DNA of 64,000 nt from Pseudomonas viridiflava (GTDB lineage Bacteria; Pseudomonadota; Gammaproteobacteria; Pseudomonadales; Pseudomonadaceae): the NCBI RefSeq assembly GCF_001642795.1, contig NZ_LKEH01000015.1, positions 31,319-95,318 on the forward strand, read 5' to 3'. Under the pieces are notes generated by a model. That model worked only from the letters and a program-made list of their open reading frames with translations. It had not been told where the DNA came from and searched no databases. Made by a program: the position numbers and the translations under genes. Below are positions 10,408-21,169 of the stretch, piece by piece. Position 1 is the first letter of the stretch, and every line of letters begins with the position of its first letter.

Positions 10408-10423
10408 AGTACACCTGTGCACT
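10408..10423. promoter_or_regulatory. Candidate TetR-type operator upstream of fabAB
   Basis: AGTACACCTGTGCACT is an imperfect palindrome (12 of 16 positions symmetric) about 150 bases upstream of fabA. FabR and DesT, TetR-family regulators of fabAB in gammaproteobacteria, bind palindromes of similar size and edge sequence. The assignment is inference. Confidence 0.3.
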
Positions 10424-10480
10424 GAATTTTGTCACTCGACCGACGTTCAGGGTCGATCAGGCTGTCAAGACTGCCGCAAT

Positions 10481-12406
<1,926 letters not shown>

Positions 12407-12692
12407 TGCCAGCCCCGTTCGGCGGCGGCCTGTTCCTGAAATTCGACTGATGCGTCCATGCCGGTGCGCTCGCGGGTTCGTATCAATGCATCGGTGGCAT
12501 CGTTCCGGATGCTCAGGAAAGCCGATGTTCACGATAATGCATTCAGTGTCCGCGCATGTTAACCGAGATGGAGGCAGTTTCCAGACACCTTATTGTTTGC
12601 TGACAGGCTCTGGCGCGTTTGACGCTGGCCGACGACGCAACGCTCCGTATAATGCCGACATCGCCAATCAGTGGCCCAGGATGGAATGATTT

Positions 12693-13718
12693 ATGACCAC
12701 GCAGCAGCCTGTAGCGGTTCTTGGTGGCGGCAGCTTTGGCACCGCCATCGCAAATCTTCTGGCCGAAAACGGTCACCAGGTTCGCCAGTGGATGCGTGAT
12801 CCCGAGCAGGCGGAGGCCATCCGCATCAATCGTGAAAACCCACGCTACCTCAAGGGCATCAAGGTCCGGGCTGAAGTGGAGCCTGTGACCGATCTGGCCG
12901 CAACGCTTGAAGGCAGCGAGCTGATCTTCGTCGCGTTGCCCTCCAGTGCCCTGCGCGGTGTGCTTTCACCTCACGTCGAATGCCTGAGCGGCAAGATGCT
13001 GGTGAGCCTGACCAAGGGTATCGAAGCGCAGACCTTCAAGCTGATGAGTCAGATTCTCGAAGAGATCGTCCCGCAGGCGCGTATCGGCGTGTTGTCCGGC
13101 CCGAATCTGGCGCGGGAAATCGCCGAGCATGCGTTGACGGCCACTGTGGTCGCCAGCGAAGACGAGGCGCTGTGTCAGCAGGTGCAGGCCGTTCTGCATG
13201 GTCGTACATTTCGGGTTTACGCCAGCGCCGACCGGTTCGGTGTCGAGCTGGGCGGGGCACTGAAAAACGTGTACGCGATCATCGCCGGTATGGCCGTGGC
13301 GCTGGACATGGGCGAAAACACCAAGAGTATGCTGATCACACGCGCCCTTGCCGAAATGACCCGCTTTGCCGTTGCTCAGGGTGCCAACCCGATGACCTTT
13401 CTGGGGCTGGCCGGGGTCGGCGACCTGATCGTGACCTGTTCGTCACCCAAGAGCCGCAATTATCAGGTCGGGTTCGCGCTGGGCCAGGGTCTGACCCTGG
13501 AGGAGGCGGTCACGCGTCTGGGCGAGGTCGCAGAAGGGGTGAACACCCTCAAGGTGCTCAAGGTCAAAGCCCAGGAGGTGCAGGTCTACATGCCACTGGT
13601 CGCGGGCCTGCATGCCATCCTTTTCGAAGGTCGTACGCTCAATCAGGTGATCGAGGCGCTGATGCGCGCCGAGCCCAAGACGGACGTCGACTTCATTTCA
13701 ATCACGGGCTTCAATTGA
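12693..13718 (+). CDS. gpsA: NAD(P)+-dependent glycerol-3-phosphate dehydrogenase
   Basis: GpsA reduces dihydroxyacetone phosphate to sn-glycerol-3-phosphate for phospholipid synthesis. The protein has 341 residues. The N-terminal Rossmann motif [15 protein letters not shown] starts at about residue 8, and [11 protein letters not shown] is near 138. The catalytic lysine region [13 protein letters not shown] is near 187. The [14 protein letters not shown] stretch near 243 and [13 protein letters not shown] complete the substrate domain. It is divergent from the hybrid kinase and leads a probable operon with the next two genes. Confidence 0.97.
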   Translation: MTTQQPVAVLGGGSFGTAIANLLAENGHQVRQWMRDPEQAEAIRINRENPRYLKGIKVRAEVEPVTDLAATLEGSELIFVALPSSALRGVLSPHVECLSGKMLVSLTKGIEAQTFKLMSQILEEIVPQARIGVLSGPNLAREIAEHALTATVVASEDEALCQQVQAVLHGRTFRVYASADRFGVELGGALKNVYAIIAGMAVALDMGENTKSMLITRALAEMTRFAVAQGANPMTFLGLAGVGDLIVTCSSPKSRNYQVGFALGQGLTLEEAVTRLGEVAEGVNTLKVLKVKAQEVQVYMPLVAGLHAILFEGRTLNQVIEALMRAEPKTDVDFISITGFN

Positions 13719-13743
13719 AATCACGTCAGCCGGGAGAAGGATC

Positions 13744-14088
13744 TTGAACCAGTCGAACACCCAGAAGAACGAATCCATCGCGCTGCGCATCCTCTGGATG
13801 CTGCTGTTCATCATTGTATGGCAGGTCGCAGAAGTGATGTTGGCAGGCGTGGTCATTGTGCAACTGGGCTATCGCCTGATCTACGGCGCACCCAGCGGCA
13901 GCCTCATGAACTTTGGCGACAGCCTCAGCCAGTTTCTGGCTCAGATCGGCCGTTTCGGCACCTTCCATTCGGATCAGAAGCCCTGGCCGTTCGCTGACTG
14001 GCCGACGCCACGTGCCCCGGAGGGCGAAGCTGCGCATTGTGTTGCCCCGGCGCCGCATCCGGTGCGTGACGAGGAGCCGAAGCTATGA
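13744..14088 (+). CDS. DUF4389 domain-containing membrane protein
   Basis: A 114-residue protein of the DUF4389 type, function unknown. One clear hydrophobic segment (about residues 14-42, LRILWMLLFIIVWQVAEVML) suggests an inner-membrane anchor, with a second weaker one following. The C-terminal half is proline-rich (KPWPFADWPTP, APAPHPV). The start codon is TTG, supported by GGGAG seven bases upstream and the absence of an alternative nearby start. It lies 25 bases after gpsA and its stop overlaps the sixA start (ATGA), so the three genes are probably cotranscribed. Confidence 0.85.
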   Translation: MNQSNTQKNESIALRILWMLLFIIVWQVAEVMLAGVVIVQLGYRLIYGAPSGSLMNFGDSLSQFLAQIGRFGTFHSDQKPWPFADWPTPRAPEGEAAHCVAPAPHPVRDEEPKL

Positions 14089-14549
14089 AGGTCTGGGTGT
14101 TGCGCCACGGCGAAGCCCAGTCCCGGGCGCGCAGCGATGCCGAGCGGGAACTGACCGATCATGGTCGAGAAGAAGTGCTCAAGAGCGCCGTTCACCTGAG
14201 CGACAAGCCGTTGCAGAAAATACTCGCCAGCCCTTATGTCCGCGCGCAGCAGACAGCCGGGCTGGTTCACAAGTCGCTGGGCTTCGATGACGCGGTCGTG
14301 ACCGTGCCATGGCTGACACCGGACAGCGATCCGCGTGAGGTTCTGGAGCAACTCGCGTCGCTGACTGTCGACGAAGTCCTGCTGGTCAGCCATCAGCCTT
14401 TGGTCGGTGCCCTGATCGGGCTGCTGGCCCACAGCAGTTACCAGCATGCCGAACCGATGAGCACGGCCAGCCTTGCCGAGCTTGAAGGCGATCATGTGCT
14501 CGCAGGTGGCATGAACCTCAACAGTATTCGCCACGTGCGAGCGGACTGA
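14085..14549 (+). CDS. sixA: Phosphohistidine phosphatase SixA
   Basis: SixA belongs to the histidine phosphatase (RHG) superfamily and removes phosphate from phosphohistidine in Hpt or PTS proteins. The protein is 154 residues. The RHG signature appears at residues 6-10 (LRHGEAQ). Other conserved positions are SPYVRAQQTA near 46 and the second catalytic histidine in LLVSHQPLVG near 101. The ATG overlaps the stop of the DUF4389 gene (ATGA). SixA could act on the phosphorelay of the nearby hybrid kinase, but nothing in the sequence proves this. Confidence 0.92.
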   Translation: MKVWVLRHGEAQSRARSDAERELTDHGREEVLKSAVHLSDKPLQKILASPYVRAQQTAGLVHKSLGFDDAVVTVPWLTPDSDPREVLEQLASLTVDEVLLVSHQPLVGALIGLLAHSSYQHAEPMSTASLAELEGDHVLAGGMNLNSIRHVRAD

Positions 14550-14608
14550 CAAGTCGGCCGCTCGCCCTGTGAAAAACCAGCGTCACCCCACCATAAAAAG
14601 GACTGAAC

Positions 14609-15052
14609 ATGAGTGTATGGCGTGTCACCCCGGATATCGATGCCCTGATGAAGGCGCAGAAGAACACCATCGGCGAAGTGCTTGATATCCGCTTCGAAGC
14701 CTTCACGGACGACTCCCTGACCGCCAGCATGGTGGTCGATCAGCGCACCCATCAACCCTTCGGCCTGCTGCACGGTGGCGCGTCGGTAGTGCTTGCCGAA
14801 TCACTGGGTTCGATGGCCAGCTACCTGGTTGTGGATCCGGGCAAGTTTTTCTGCGTTGGGCTTGAGGTCAACGCCAACCACCTGCGTGGCGTGCGGTCCG
14901 GACGCGTCACAGGTGTTGTAAAGCCGGTGCACCTCGGCCGTACCACCCATGTCTGGGATATCCGAATCACCACTGACGAAGGCAAACTGAGCTGTATCTC
15001 GCGCCTGACCGTCGCGGTGGTGCCACACGGGCAGGAACCACCAGCTCGTTGA
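14609..15052 (+). CDS. Hotdog-fold thioesterase
   Basis: A 147-residue acyl-CoA thioesterase of the PaaI/YdiI (4-hydroxybenzoyl-CoA thioesterase-like) group. The hallmark THQPFGLLHGGASVVLAES (near residues 48-66) contains the HGG turn and the glutamate used for catalysis. GLEVNANHLRGVRSG near 90 is also typical. An AAAAGGA ribosome binding site precedes the ATG. It lies 59 bases after sixA on the same strand. The substrate is unknown. Confidence 0.9.
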   Translation: MSVWRVTPDIDALMKAQKNTIGEVLDIRFEAFTDDSLTASMVVDQRTHQPFGLLHGGASVVLAESLGSMASYLVVDPGKFFCVGLEVNANHLRGVRSGRVTGVVKPVHLGRTTHVWDIRITTDEGKLSCISRLTVAVVPHGQEPPAR

Positions 15053-15182
15053 TGGATGCGGGCTGCTGACACTTCGGCCTATGGATGGCCGGAGTGACAC
15101 CTTCGATGGCAGTTCCAATCGTTGTCGTGGCTACGCGAGGGTGCGCACAATTGCTACTCGTCCGGCCCCTGAGTCTATCAGC

Positions 15183-16004
15183 ATGCCCCAGTCCGTGTTC
15201 TTCGCCCACGCCAACGGCTTTCCTTCGGCCACCTACGGCAAGCTGTTCGCTGCGCTGGGGCCTGAATATGCAGTGGCACATCTGGAACAGCATGCCCATG
15301 ATCCGCGTTTTCCCGTGGACGACAACTGGCGGAATCTGGTTGACGAACTAATCCATCATTTGCGAGAGCAGGCCGAGCCGGTGTGGGGCGTGGGCCATTC
15401 GCTGGGCGGGCTGTTGCACCTGCATGCCGCCCTGCGTTGTCCCGAGCTTTACCGAGGGGTGGTGATGCTCGATTCGCCGGTACTGGGGCTGGCTGATCAG
15501 TTGTTTATCCGTGCTGCCAAACGCCTGGGGTTTATTGACCGGATCACGCCTGCGGGGCGAACGCTGGGGCGTCGCGAGGCCTTTGCCGATCTGGAATCGG
15601 CCCGGGCCTATTTTTCCAGCAAGACGCTGTTTCGCCGGTTCGACCCGGAATGTCTGGACGCCTATCTGCAGCACGGCCTGCAACAGGATGGCGAGCAGTT
15701 GCGCCTGCGCTTCGATCCGGCCACCGAGATCAGCATTTATCGCAGTATTCCGCACACCAGCCCCGTTCCGTCGCGTCAGCTCAAGGTGCCGCTGGCAATG
15801 GTGCGTGGCAAGCACAGCCGTGTGATCATGCCGCACCATGGCTATCTGGCCAGGCGCATGCGTGAAGGCGAATACCTGTCGATGCCGGGAGGGCACATGT
15901 TTCCACTGGAGCGGCCGGATGAAACGGCGCAGTTGCTCAAATCGCTGTTCATGCGCTGGGATGAACGCAATGCAAGACGTCTCGCACAGAAGAGCTTGGC
16001 ATGA
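15183..16004 (+). CDS. Alpha/beta hydrolase
   Basis: A 273-residue soluble alpha/beta hydrolase. The N-terminus MPQSVFFAHANGFPSATY has the oxyanion-side HANGFPS motif. The nucleophile elbow is GVGHSLGG near residue 73 and the histidine lies in PGGHMFPLERP near 236. An in-frame ATG 34 codons upstream would add a non-family extension, so MPQS is chosen; its ribosome binding site is weak. The stop overlaps the start of the next hydrolase (ATGA), so both are in one operon. Substrate unknown. Confidence 0.88.
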   Translation: MPQSVFFAHANGFPSATYGKLFAALGPEYAVAHLEQHAHDPRFPVDDNWRNLVDELIHHLREQAEPVWGVGHSLGGLLHLHAALRCPELYRGVVMLDSPVLGLADQLFIRAAKRLGFIDRITPAGRTLGRREAFADLESARAYFSSKTLFRRFDPECLDAYLQHGLQQDGEQLRLRFDPATEISIYRSIPHTSPVPSRQLKVPLAMVRGKHSRVIMPHHGYLARRMREGEYLSMPGGHMFPLERPDETAQLLKSLFMRWDERNARRLAQKSLA

Positions 16005-16855
16005 CCTGTGCTGTCGAGGAGGTACGACTGAGCCTTGGGCACATTGAGCTTGCTGCGCATCTGTTCGGCCCCGAAGACGGACTGCCGGTCATCGCGTTGC
16101 ATGGCTGGCTCGACAACGCCAACAGCTTTGCCCGGCTTGCCCCGAAGCTTGACGGCCTGCGTATCGTGGCACTGGATCTGGCCGGGCACGGTCACTCCGA
16201 TCACCGACCGGCAGGTGCCGGGTACGCGTTGGCCGATTATGTGTTCGACGTCCTTCAGGTCGCCGAGCAGTTGGGCTGGTCGCGCTTCGCGCTGCTCGGG
16301 CATTCGTTGGGGGCAATCATTTCGGTCATGCTGGCTGGCGCGCTGCCTGAGCGGGTTACTCGGCTTGCGTTGATCGACGGCCTGATTCCTCTGACCGGCG
16401 AGGCTGACTCTGCCGCTGAACGAATGGGCACTGCGCTGCAGGCGCAATTGGCGCTGCCCGGCAAGAAAAAACCGGTTTATCAGAATCAGGACCGGGCCAT
16501 TCAGGCGCGCGTGAAGGGTGTGGTGGCGGTCAGTCGCGAGGCCGCCGAGTTGCTGGCGCAGCGCGGGCTGATGCCGGTGCCGGGCGGATACACCTGGCGC
16601 AGCGACAGCCGCCTGACCCTGCCTTCTGCGACGCGCCTGACCCACGAACAGGCCATGGCGTTCATCAACAATGTGAGATGTCCGACGCAACTGGTCATCG
16701 CCCGCGAGGGCATGCTGGTGAAAAAACACGACGTGATCGAGCGTCTGCCTTTCGGCATCGAAACCTTGCCGGGCGGCCATCATCTGCATCTGGATGACGA
16801 GGAGGGCGCGTGCGCTGTTGCACGCTGTTTCAATCGCTTCTTCGCTGCTTCTTGA
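16001..16855 (+). CDS. Alpha/beta hydrolase
   Basis: A 284-residue alpha/beta hydrolase, distinct from its upstream neighbour. LHGWLDNANSF near residue 29 carries the HG oxyanion motif. The nucleophile serine is in LLGHSLGAIIS near 97, the acid is probably in DGLIPLTGEAD (near 124) or further on, and the histidine lies in LPGGHHLHLDDEE near 253. The start overlaps the stop of the previous hydrolase by four bases. In P. aeruginosa a lipase-like gene lies in the same region after gpsA. Substrate unknown. Confidence 0.88.
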   Translation: MTCAVEEVRLSLGHIELAAHLFGPEDGLPVIALHGWLDNANSFARLAPKLDGLRIVALDLAGHGHSDHRPAGAGYALADYVFDVLQVAEQLGWSRFALLGHSLGAIISVMLAGALPERVTRLALIDGLIPLTGEADSAAERMGTALQAQLALPGKKKPVYQNQDRAIQARVKGVVAVSREAAELLAQRGLMPVPGGYTWRSDSRLTLPSATRLTHEQAMAFINNVRCPTQLVIAREGMLVKKHDVIERLPFGIETLPGGHHLHLDDEEGACAVARCFNRFFAAS

Positions 16856-16994
16856 CTTGCGGTCGGCAACTGCCGACGCTGAGCAGGTTGAAACAGGAGC
16901 CAACCACGATGGATCAATCCTCCACTCTGCAAGATTGCCTTGTCGGCAATGCCCCTCATGTTTTCCTTTCGTCTGCCTGCCAATGAGAGCACTC

Positions 16995-17813
16995 ATGCGT
17001 GTATCCAGTGTTCCATTCGTTGCACTCCTTGCGTCGGTCTTCAGTGCCATGGTGGGTGCTGCCGATTTGCCGGGCAGTCAGGATTTGCAGATTCTGCCGC
17101 GTCTGGCTGACTCGGAAATCGTCGACTATCGCCCCCGCGCCGAACTCGAACGTGTCTACCCGATGGGCTCGATCCGCAAGATCAGCGGCCAGCTGCGGTT
17201 CGATGGTCAGGTCAGTGCGCGAGGCAATCTGACGTCGGTTACCTATCAGCTGCCTGCCGAGCATTCTTCTGACGACGCCTTCACCGCAGCGCGCGAAGCC
17301 TTGCAACAACAGGGTGCCGAGTTGCTGTTCTGGTGCCAGGCCCGCGACTGTGGCGAAAGCAGCCTGTGGGCCAACGAGGTATTCGGCAACTCCAAGTTGT
17401 ATGGCGCCGATGACCGGCAAGCGTATCTGCTGTTGCGTCTTGCTGAACCCAATACGGATACGCTGGTTGCGCTTTACAGCATCACCCGTGGCAATCGCCG
17501 CGCCTATCTGCATGTCGAGCAGTTCGAGTCAGCCGCGCCGCTGGGTGATCTGCTGCCCACCTCGGCCACCTTGCTGCGTCAACTCAAGAGCACCGGCAAG
17601 CTTGATCTGCCAAGACTTGGTGGCGAACCTCAAGAGGGCTGGGTGACGTTGATCTCGCGTGGGCTCAACCTCGACAGCACCTTGCGAGCCACCGTGTCCG
17701 GGGCCAACGCTGCTGCATGGCGCGATGCGCTGATCGCCAAGGGTGTCCGTGCTGCACGACTGGAGACCGGCGGTGCCGATAAAAAGGGCGTGTCCATCGA
17801 GGTGATTCGCTAG
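16995..17813 (+). CDS. DUF4892 domain-containing exported protein
   Basis: A 272-residue protein with a signal peptide (MRVSSVPFVALLASVFSAMV, cleavage after VGA-A), so it is periplasmic or envelope-associated. The mature part matches the DUF4892 type: SQDLQILPRLADSEIVDY near residue 30, ELLFWCQARDCGESSLWANE near 112 with a cysteine pair, and YLLLRL after it. An alternative ATG lies four codons upstream (16983). Function unknown. It follows the two hydrolases on the same strand after about 140 bases and is closed by the hairpin at 17837-17861. Confidence 0.85.
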   Translation: MRVSSVPFVALLASVFSAMVGAADLPGSQDLQILPRLADSEIVDYRPRAELERVYPMGSIRKISGQLRFDGQVSARGNLTSVTYQLPAEHSSDDAFTAAREALQQQGAELLFWCQARDCGESSLWANEVFGNSKLYGADDRQAYLLLRLAEPNTDTLVALYSITRGNRRAYLHVEQFESAAPLGDLLPTSATLLRQLKSTGKLDLPRLGGEPQEGWVTLISRGLNLDSTLRATVSGANAAAWRDALIAKGVRAARLETGGADKKGVSIEVIR

Positions 17814-17836
17814 CATTCCACGTTCTGCCCATGACG

Positions 17837-17861
17837 AATACGGCTGACGCCAGCCGTGTTC
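17837..17861 (+). terminator. Probable terminator after the DUF4892 gene
   Basis: GAATACGGCTG pairs with CAGCCGTGTTC (one G-T wobble) around an ACGC loop, followed by GTCTTT. It sits 24 bases after the stop. Confidence 0.6.
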
Positions 17862-17904
17862 GTCTTTATGCTCGCCACTTCCGATTCCTTCTCGCAGGCC
17901 CTTC

Positions 17905-18954
17905 ATGTTCAACAATGATCGTCTACTGGTTCAGATCCTGCTGCTGGCCCTGTTCGGCGCTTGCCTGTGGGTGATGGCACCGTTCTGGTCGGCACTGGTC
18001 TGGGGCGCGGTGCTGGCGTTTGCCAGCTGGCCGCTGATGCGCCTGCTGACGCGCTGGTTCAAGGGGCGGGAATCGCTGGCGGCACTGGTGATGAGTCTGT
18101 GCTGGCTGCTGTTGGTGGCCGCGCCGCTGGTATGGCTGGGTTTCAACCTGGCTGATCACGTGCGCGATGCCACGGCGTTTGTCAAAGATGTACAGGTCGA
18201 CGGTCTGCCGGATCCGCCCACCTGGCTGGCAGGCATTCCGATCGTGGGTGAGCGGCTGGTGGGTTTCTGGACCACCATCGATCAGCAGGGCGCAGCCTTC
18301 ATGACCACCGTCAAACCCTATCTGGGTGAGGTCGGCAACTGGTTGCTGGCGCGCAGTGCGCAGATCGGCGGCGGTATTCTCGAGCTGACCCTGAGCATCG
18401 TCTTTGCGTTTTTCTTCTACCGCGACGGCCCGCGCCTGGCGGCGTTCGTCCTCAGCCTGCTGGAACGTCTGATCGGCGACCGAGCCCAGTATTATCTGGA
18501 TCTCGTTGCGGGTACGGTTCAGCGCGTGGTCAACGGTGTGATAGGCACGGCTGCTGCCCAGGCGGTGCTGGCACTGATCGGTTTCCTCATCGCGGGCATT
18601 CCCGGCGCTCTGGTGCTGGGTATTCTGACGTTCCTGTTCAGCCTGATCCCGATGGGCCCGCCACTGGTGTGGTTGCCCGCTACCGCCTGGCTGGTCTGGC
18701 AGGGCGAATATGGCATGGCTGTATTCCTCGGCATCTGGGGCATGTTCATCATCAGTGGCGTGGATAACGTGCTCAAGCCGTACCTGATCAGCCGGGGCGG
18801 CAACCTGCCGTTGGTGATTGTGTTGCTGGGTGTTTTTGGCGGGCTGCTGGCGTTCGGGTTCATCGGTCTGTTCATTGGGCCGACGTTACTGGCGGTGGCT
18901 TATAGCCTGTTGACGGATTGGGTCGGCAGCGAGCGGGCGCGAACGCCGCGTTGA
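17905..18954 (+). CDS. AI-2E family transporter (YdiK/PerM-type membrane protein)
   Basis: A 349-residue polytopic inner-membrane protein of the AI-2E exporter (TqsA/PerM) superfamily. It shows two N-terminal membrane segments (about 7-55), another near 70-90, then a soluble loop (about 95-150), and a cluster of five helices in the C-terminal half. FAFFFYRDGPRL near residue 170 is a family signature. VDNVLKPYLISRGGNLPLV near residue 290 is the most conserved C-terminal stretch. Members transport varied substrates, and some act in Na+/H+ exchange or quorum signals, so the substrate is not assigned. It is convergent with rhpS. Confidence 0.9.
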   Translation: MFNNDRLLVQILLLALFGACLWVMAPFWSALVWGAVLAFASWPLMRLLTRWFKGRESLAALVMSLCWLLLVAAPLVWLGFNLADHVRDATAFVKDVQVDGLPDPPTWLAGIPIVGERLVGFWTTIDQQGAAFMTTVKPYLGEVGNWLLARSAQIGGGILELTLSIVFAFFFYRDGPRLAAFVLSLLERLIGDRAQYYLDLVAGTVQRVVNGVIGTAAAQAVLALIGFLIAGIPGALVLGILTFLFSLIPMGPPLVWLPATAWLVWQGEYGMAVFLGIWGMFIISGVDNVLKPYLISRGGNLPLVIVLLGVFGGLLAFGFIGLFIGPTLLAVAYSLLTDWVGSERARTPR

Positions 18955-19011
18955 ATGGACGCTTGCGCAGGTCAGTGACGTCGCAGGGCCAGAATCTGCG
19001 GCGTCCGGGTC

Positions 19012-20067
19012 TCAATGACGTGGCAATTGCAGCACCGCCGTCAGTCCTCCACCCGGCGTCTGCTCCAGCGACAATTCCCCCCCGATGCGTCGCGCCGCTT
19101 CGCGGGCGATGGTCATGCCCATGCCGACGCCACCGGAGTTGCGATTGCGCGAACCTTCCAGTCGATAAAAGGGCTCGAACACGCTTTCATGCAGTTCAGG
19201 CGCGATGCCGGGGCCATGATCGACGACCGAAATCTTGACCCGATCAGCGCCGTCCTCTATCACGATCTTCGCGCTGCCTGCGTAGCGCAGAGCGTTATCG
19301 ACCAGGTTCTGCAGGCATGAGCGCAGCGCCATGGGCTGGGTTTTCAGCGGCTTGCACTGGCCTTCGTATTGAACATCGTCGCCATTGTCCTGCGCGTTTT
19401 CGGCCTGTGACTCGATCAGCGCCTGCAAGTCCAGTTGTTGCAGGACTTCGGTCCGGCGGTGTTCGTTGAGGTAGGCCAGGGTCGCGTCGAGCATGTTGAT
19501 CATGTCGTTGAGGTCCTGGGTCATCTGCCCGTGCAGCCTGGGCTCCTCGATCTGTTCGACACGCAGCTTGAGCCGCGACAGGGGCGTGCGCAGGTCATGA
19601 GAGACCGCTGCCAGCATGCGCCCGCGTTGCTGCATCTGCTCACGGAGCTTGTGCTGCATCAGGTTGAAGGTCTGCGCCGCCTGACGGGCTTCGCGCGGGC
19701 CGGAGATTTCCAGCGGCGGGCTGTCGAGGTTTTCACTCAGTCGTTCGGCGGCTTCGCTCAATCGCTGCACAGGACGGCTCAGGGCCTTTGCGCCATACCA
19801 CGCCGCGATGATCAGGGTAATGAACTGAAAGATCAGTGGCACGACAGGACCGCCCAGTAGCGGTGGTCTGGGCGGTCTGCGTCGCTCGTCCGGATAATCC
19901 GGGCTGCTCTGATCGTGCTGAGCAGAAGATTCACCCCCTGGCGGAGGCTGCATAGGGTGCATGCCGTAATTCATGAACCAGATGAACGCCAGCAGGTGCG
20001 CCAGCAGGATGGCCAAAAGCGCACCGCCGAAGAGGCGGGCGAAGAGCGTATCGAACCTGCGGATCAA
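19012..20067 (-). CDS. rhpS: Sensor histidine kinase RhpS
   Basis: A 351-residue EnvZ-type inner-membrane kinase. Order: TM1 (about 11-32), a short proline-rich periplasmic loop with PPRPPLLGG, TM2 (about 72-93), HAMP (SRPVQRLSEAAERL), HisKA with MLAAVSHDLRTPLSRLKL near residue 150, HATPase with NLVDNALRYAG and DHGPGIAPE, then GVGMGMTIAREAA. In P. syringae RhpS is known to promote type III secretion by holding its partner RhpR in check. The assignment rests on the paired OmpR-type regulator and the GTATC-N6-GATAC element upstream. The start overlaps the rhpR stop (ATGA). Confidence 0.85.
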   Translation of the reverse strand: MIRRFDTLFARLFGGALLAILLAHLLAFIWFMNYGMHPMQPPPGGESSAQHDQSSPDYPDERRRPPRPPLLGGPVVPLIFQFITLIIAAWYGAKALSRPVQRLSEAAERLSENLDSPPLEISGPREARQAAQTFNLMQHKLREQMQQRGRMLAAVSHDLRTPLSRLKLRVEQIEEPRLHGQMTQDLNDMINMLDATLAYLNEHRRTEVLQQLDLQALIESQAENAQDNGDDVQYEGQCKPLKTQPMALRSCLQNLVDNALRYAGSAKIVIEDGADRVKISVVDHGPGIAPELHESVFEPFYRLEGSRNRNSGGVGMGMTIAREAARRIGGELSLEQTPGGGLTAVLQLPRH

Positions 20068-20813
20068 CCCAGGTCCCTGGCATCGAACAGATAGCCTTCG
20101 CCACGTACGGTCTTGATCAGTTGCGGGTTCTTCGGATCGTCGGCCAGCTTCTGGCGCAGGCGCGAGACCAGCAGGTCGATGCTGCGGTCGAACGCCTCGA
20201 TCGAACGACCACGGGCGGCGTCGAGCAATTGCTCGCGGCTCAGCACGCGATGCGGACGCTCGAGAAACACCCGCAGCAGCCGAAATTCGGCGTTCGACAG
20301 TGGCACCACAAGGCCGTCAGGCGAGATCAACTGGCGCAGCACGCTATTCAGGCGCCAGGTATTGAATCGGATGGTGCTGCGCTGATCGCTGCGTTCATCG
20401 CGAACCCGGCGCAGTACGGTCTGGATGCGTGCTACCAGTTCGCGGGGCTCGAACGGCTTGGCCATGTAGTCGTCTGCACCCAGTTCCAGGCCGATGATTC
20501 GGTCGGTGGGTTCGCAGCGGGCGGTCAGCATCAGGATAGGGATGTCCGAGGTGCTGCGTAGCCAGCGGCACAGCGACAGGCCGTCTTCGCCGGGCAACAT
20601 CAGGTCCAGCACGACTACGTCAAAGCTTTCTTCGCTAAGGGCAAGACGCATCTGGGCACCGTCAGTCACGCCACGTGCCTGAATATTGAAGCGCGTCAGG
20701 TAATCGCACAGCAGTTCACGGATCGCCACGTCGTCATCGACGATCAGGGCGCGCACTGCCCAGCGCTGCTCGGGGGCGGTAGTGTCGGATGAGTTCTCGG
20801 TGAATGCCTGCAT
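20064..20813 (-). CDS. rhpR: OmpR-family response regulator RhpR
   Basis: A 249-residue DNA-binding response regulator. The receiver domain has ALIVDDDVAIRELL near residue 22, the phosphoacceptor aspartate in VVVLDLMLPGEDGL near 70, and the lysine in DDYMAKPFEPREL near 118. The C-terminal winged helix ends DLLVSRLRQKLADD and TVRGEGYLFDARDLG. RhpR in P. syringae represses type III secretion genes and activates its own operon through GTATC-N6-GATAC; exactly this element lies at 20943-20958. The start is uncertain: ATG at 20813 is used, 20843 is also possible, and the longest frame (20960) would overlap the operator. Confidence 0.85.
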   Translation of the reverse strand: MQAFTENSSDTTAPEQRWAVRALIVDDDVAIRELLCDYLTRFNIQARGVTDGAQMRLALSEESFDVVVLDLMLPGEDGLSLCRWLRSTSDIPILMLTARCEPTDRIIGLELGADDYMAKPFEPRELVARIQTVLRRVRDERSDQRSTIRFNTWRLNSVLRQLISPDGLVVPLSNAEFRLLRVFLERPHRVLSREQLLDAARGRSIEAFDRSIDLLVSRLRQKLADDPKNPQLIKTVRGEGYLFDARDLG

Positions 20814-21169
20814 AGTGCCTGTGCTGCCTGTTGATGCTGCCATGGTTGGCCGCTGTTGATGATTCAGGCTCCCGTCATACCGATTCGCCGGGAGGCGCGG
20901 CGAGAGGGTGGGGCTTCTGATTGTCATCGGCATGTCGGGAATGTATCGGAGTTGATACACCTAAGAATTTTTACCTCATTTCTGTGCCTGCACCTAGCGT
21001 TTCCAACAGTATCGACAACGCCGCTGTCCACGTTAAATGGCGTCTGTACGGCCGCGCAACCGAAGTGTTGCTGCGTGCCGGCAGGTCGCCTTCTCGGTCA
21101 TGAAAGTCCGTTCAGGCCCATGTGTCATTGCCCGTCGGTCCGGCGGGTCTTCGTCAGGGAGACGCATTG
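20814..21169. other. Divergent intergenic region, rhpR / Ig-like protein 1
   Basis: This 356-base region contains the RhpR inverted repeat and the promoters of both divergent genes. It is also the left border of the accessory block. No gene is supported within it. Confidence 0.6.
20943..20958. promoter_or_regulatory. RhpR-binding inverted repeat GTATC-N6-GATAC
   Basis: GTATC (20943-20947) and GATAC (20954-20958) are separated by six bases. This matches the element described for RhpR autoregulation in P. syringae. It lies 130-145 bases upstream of rhpR and about 215 upstream of the divergent Ig-like gene at 21170. Confidence 0.8.
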
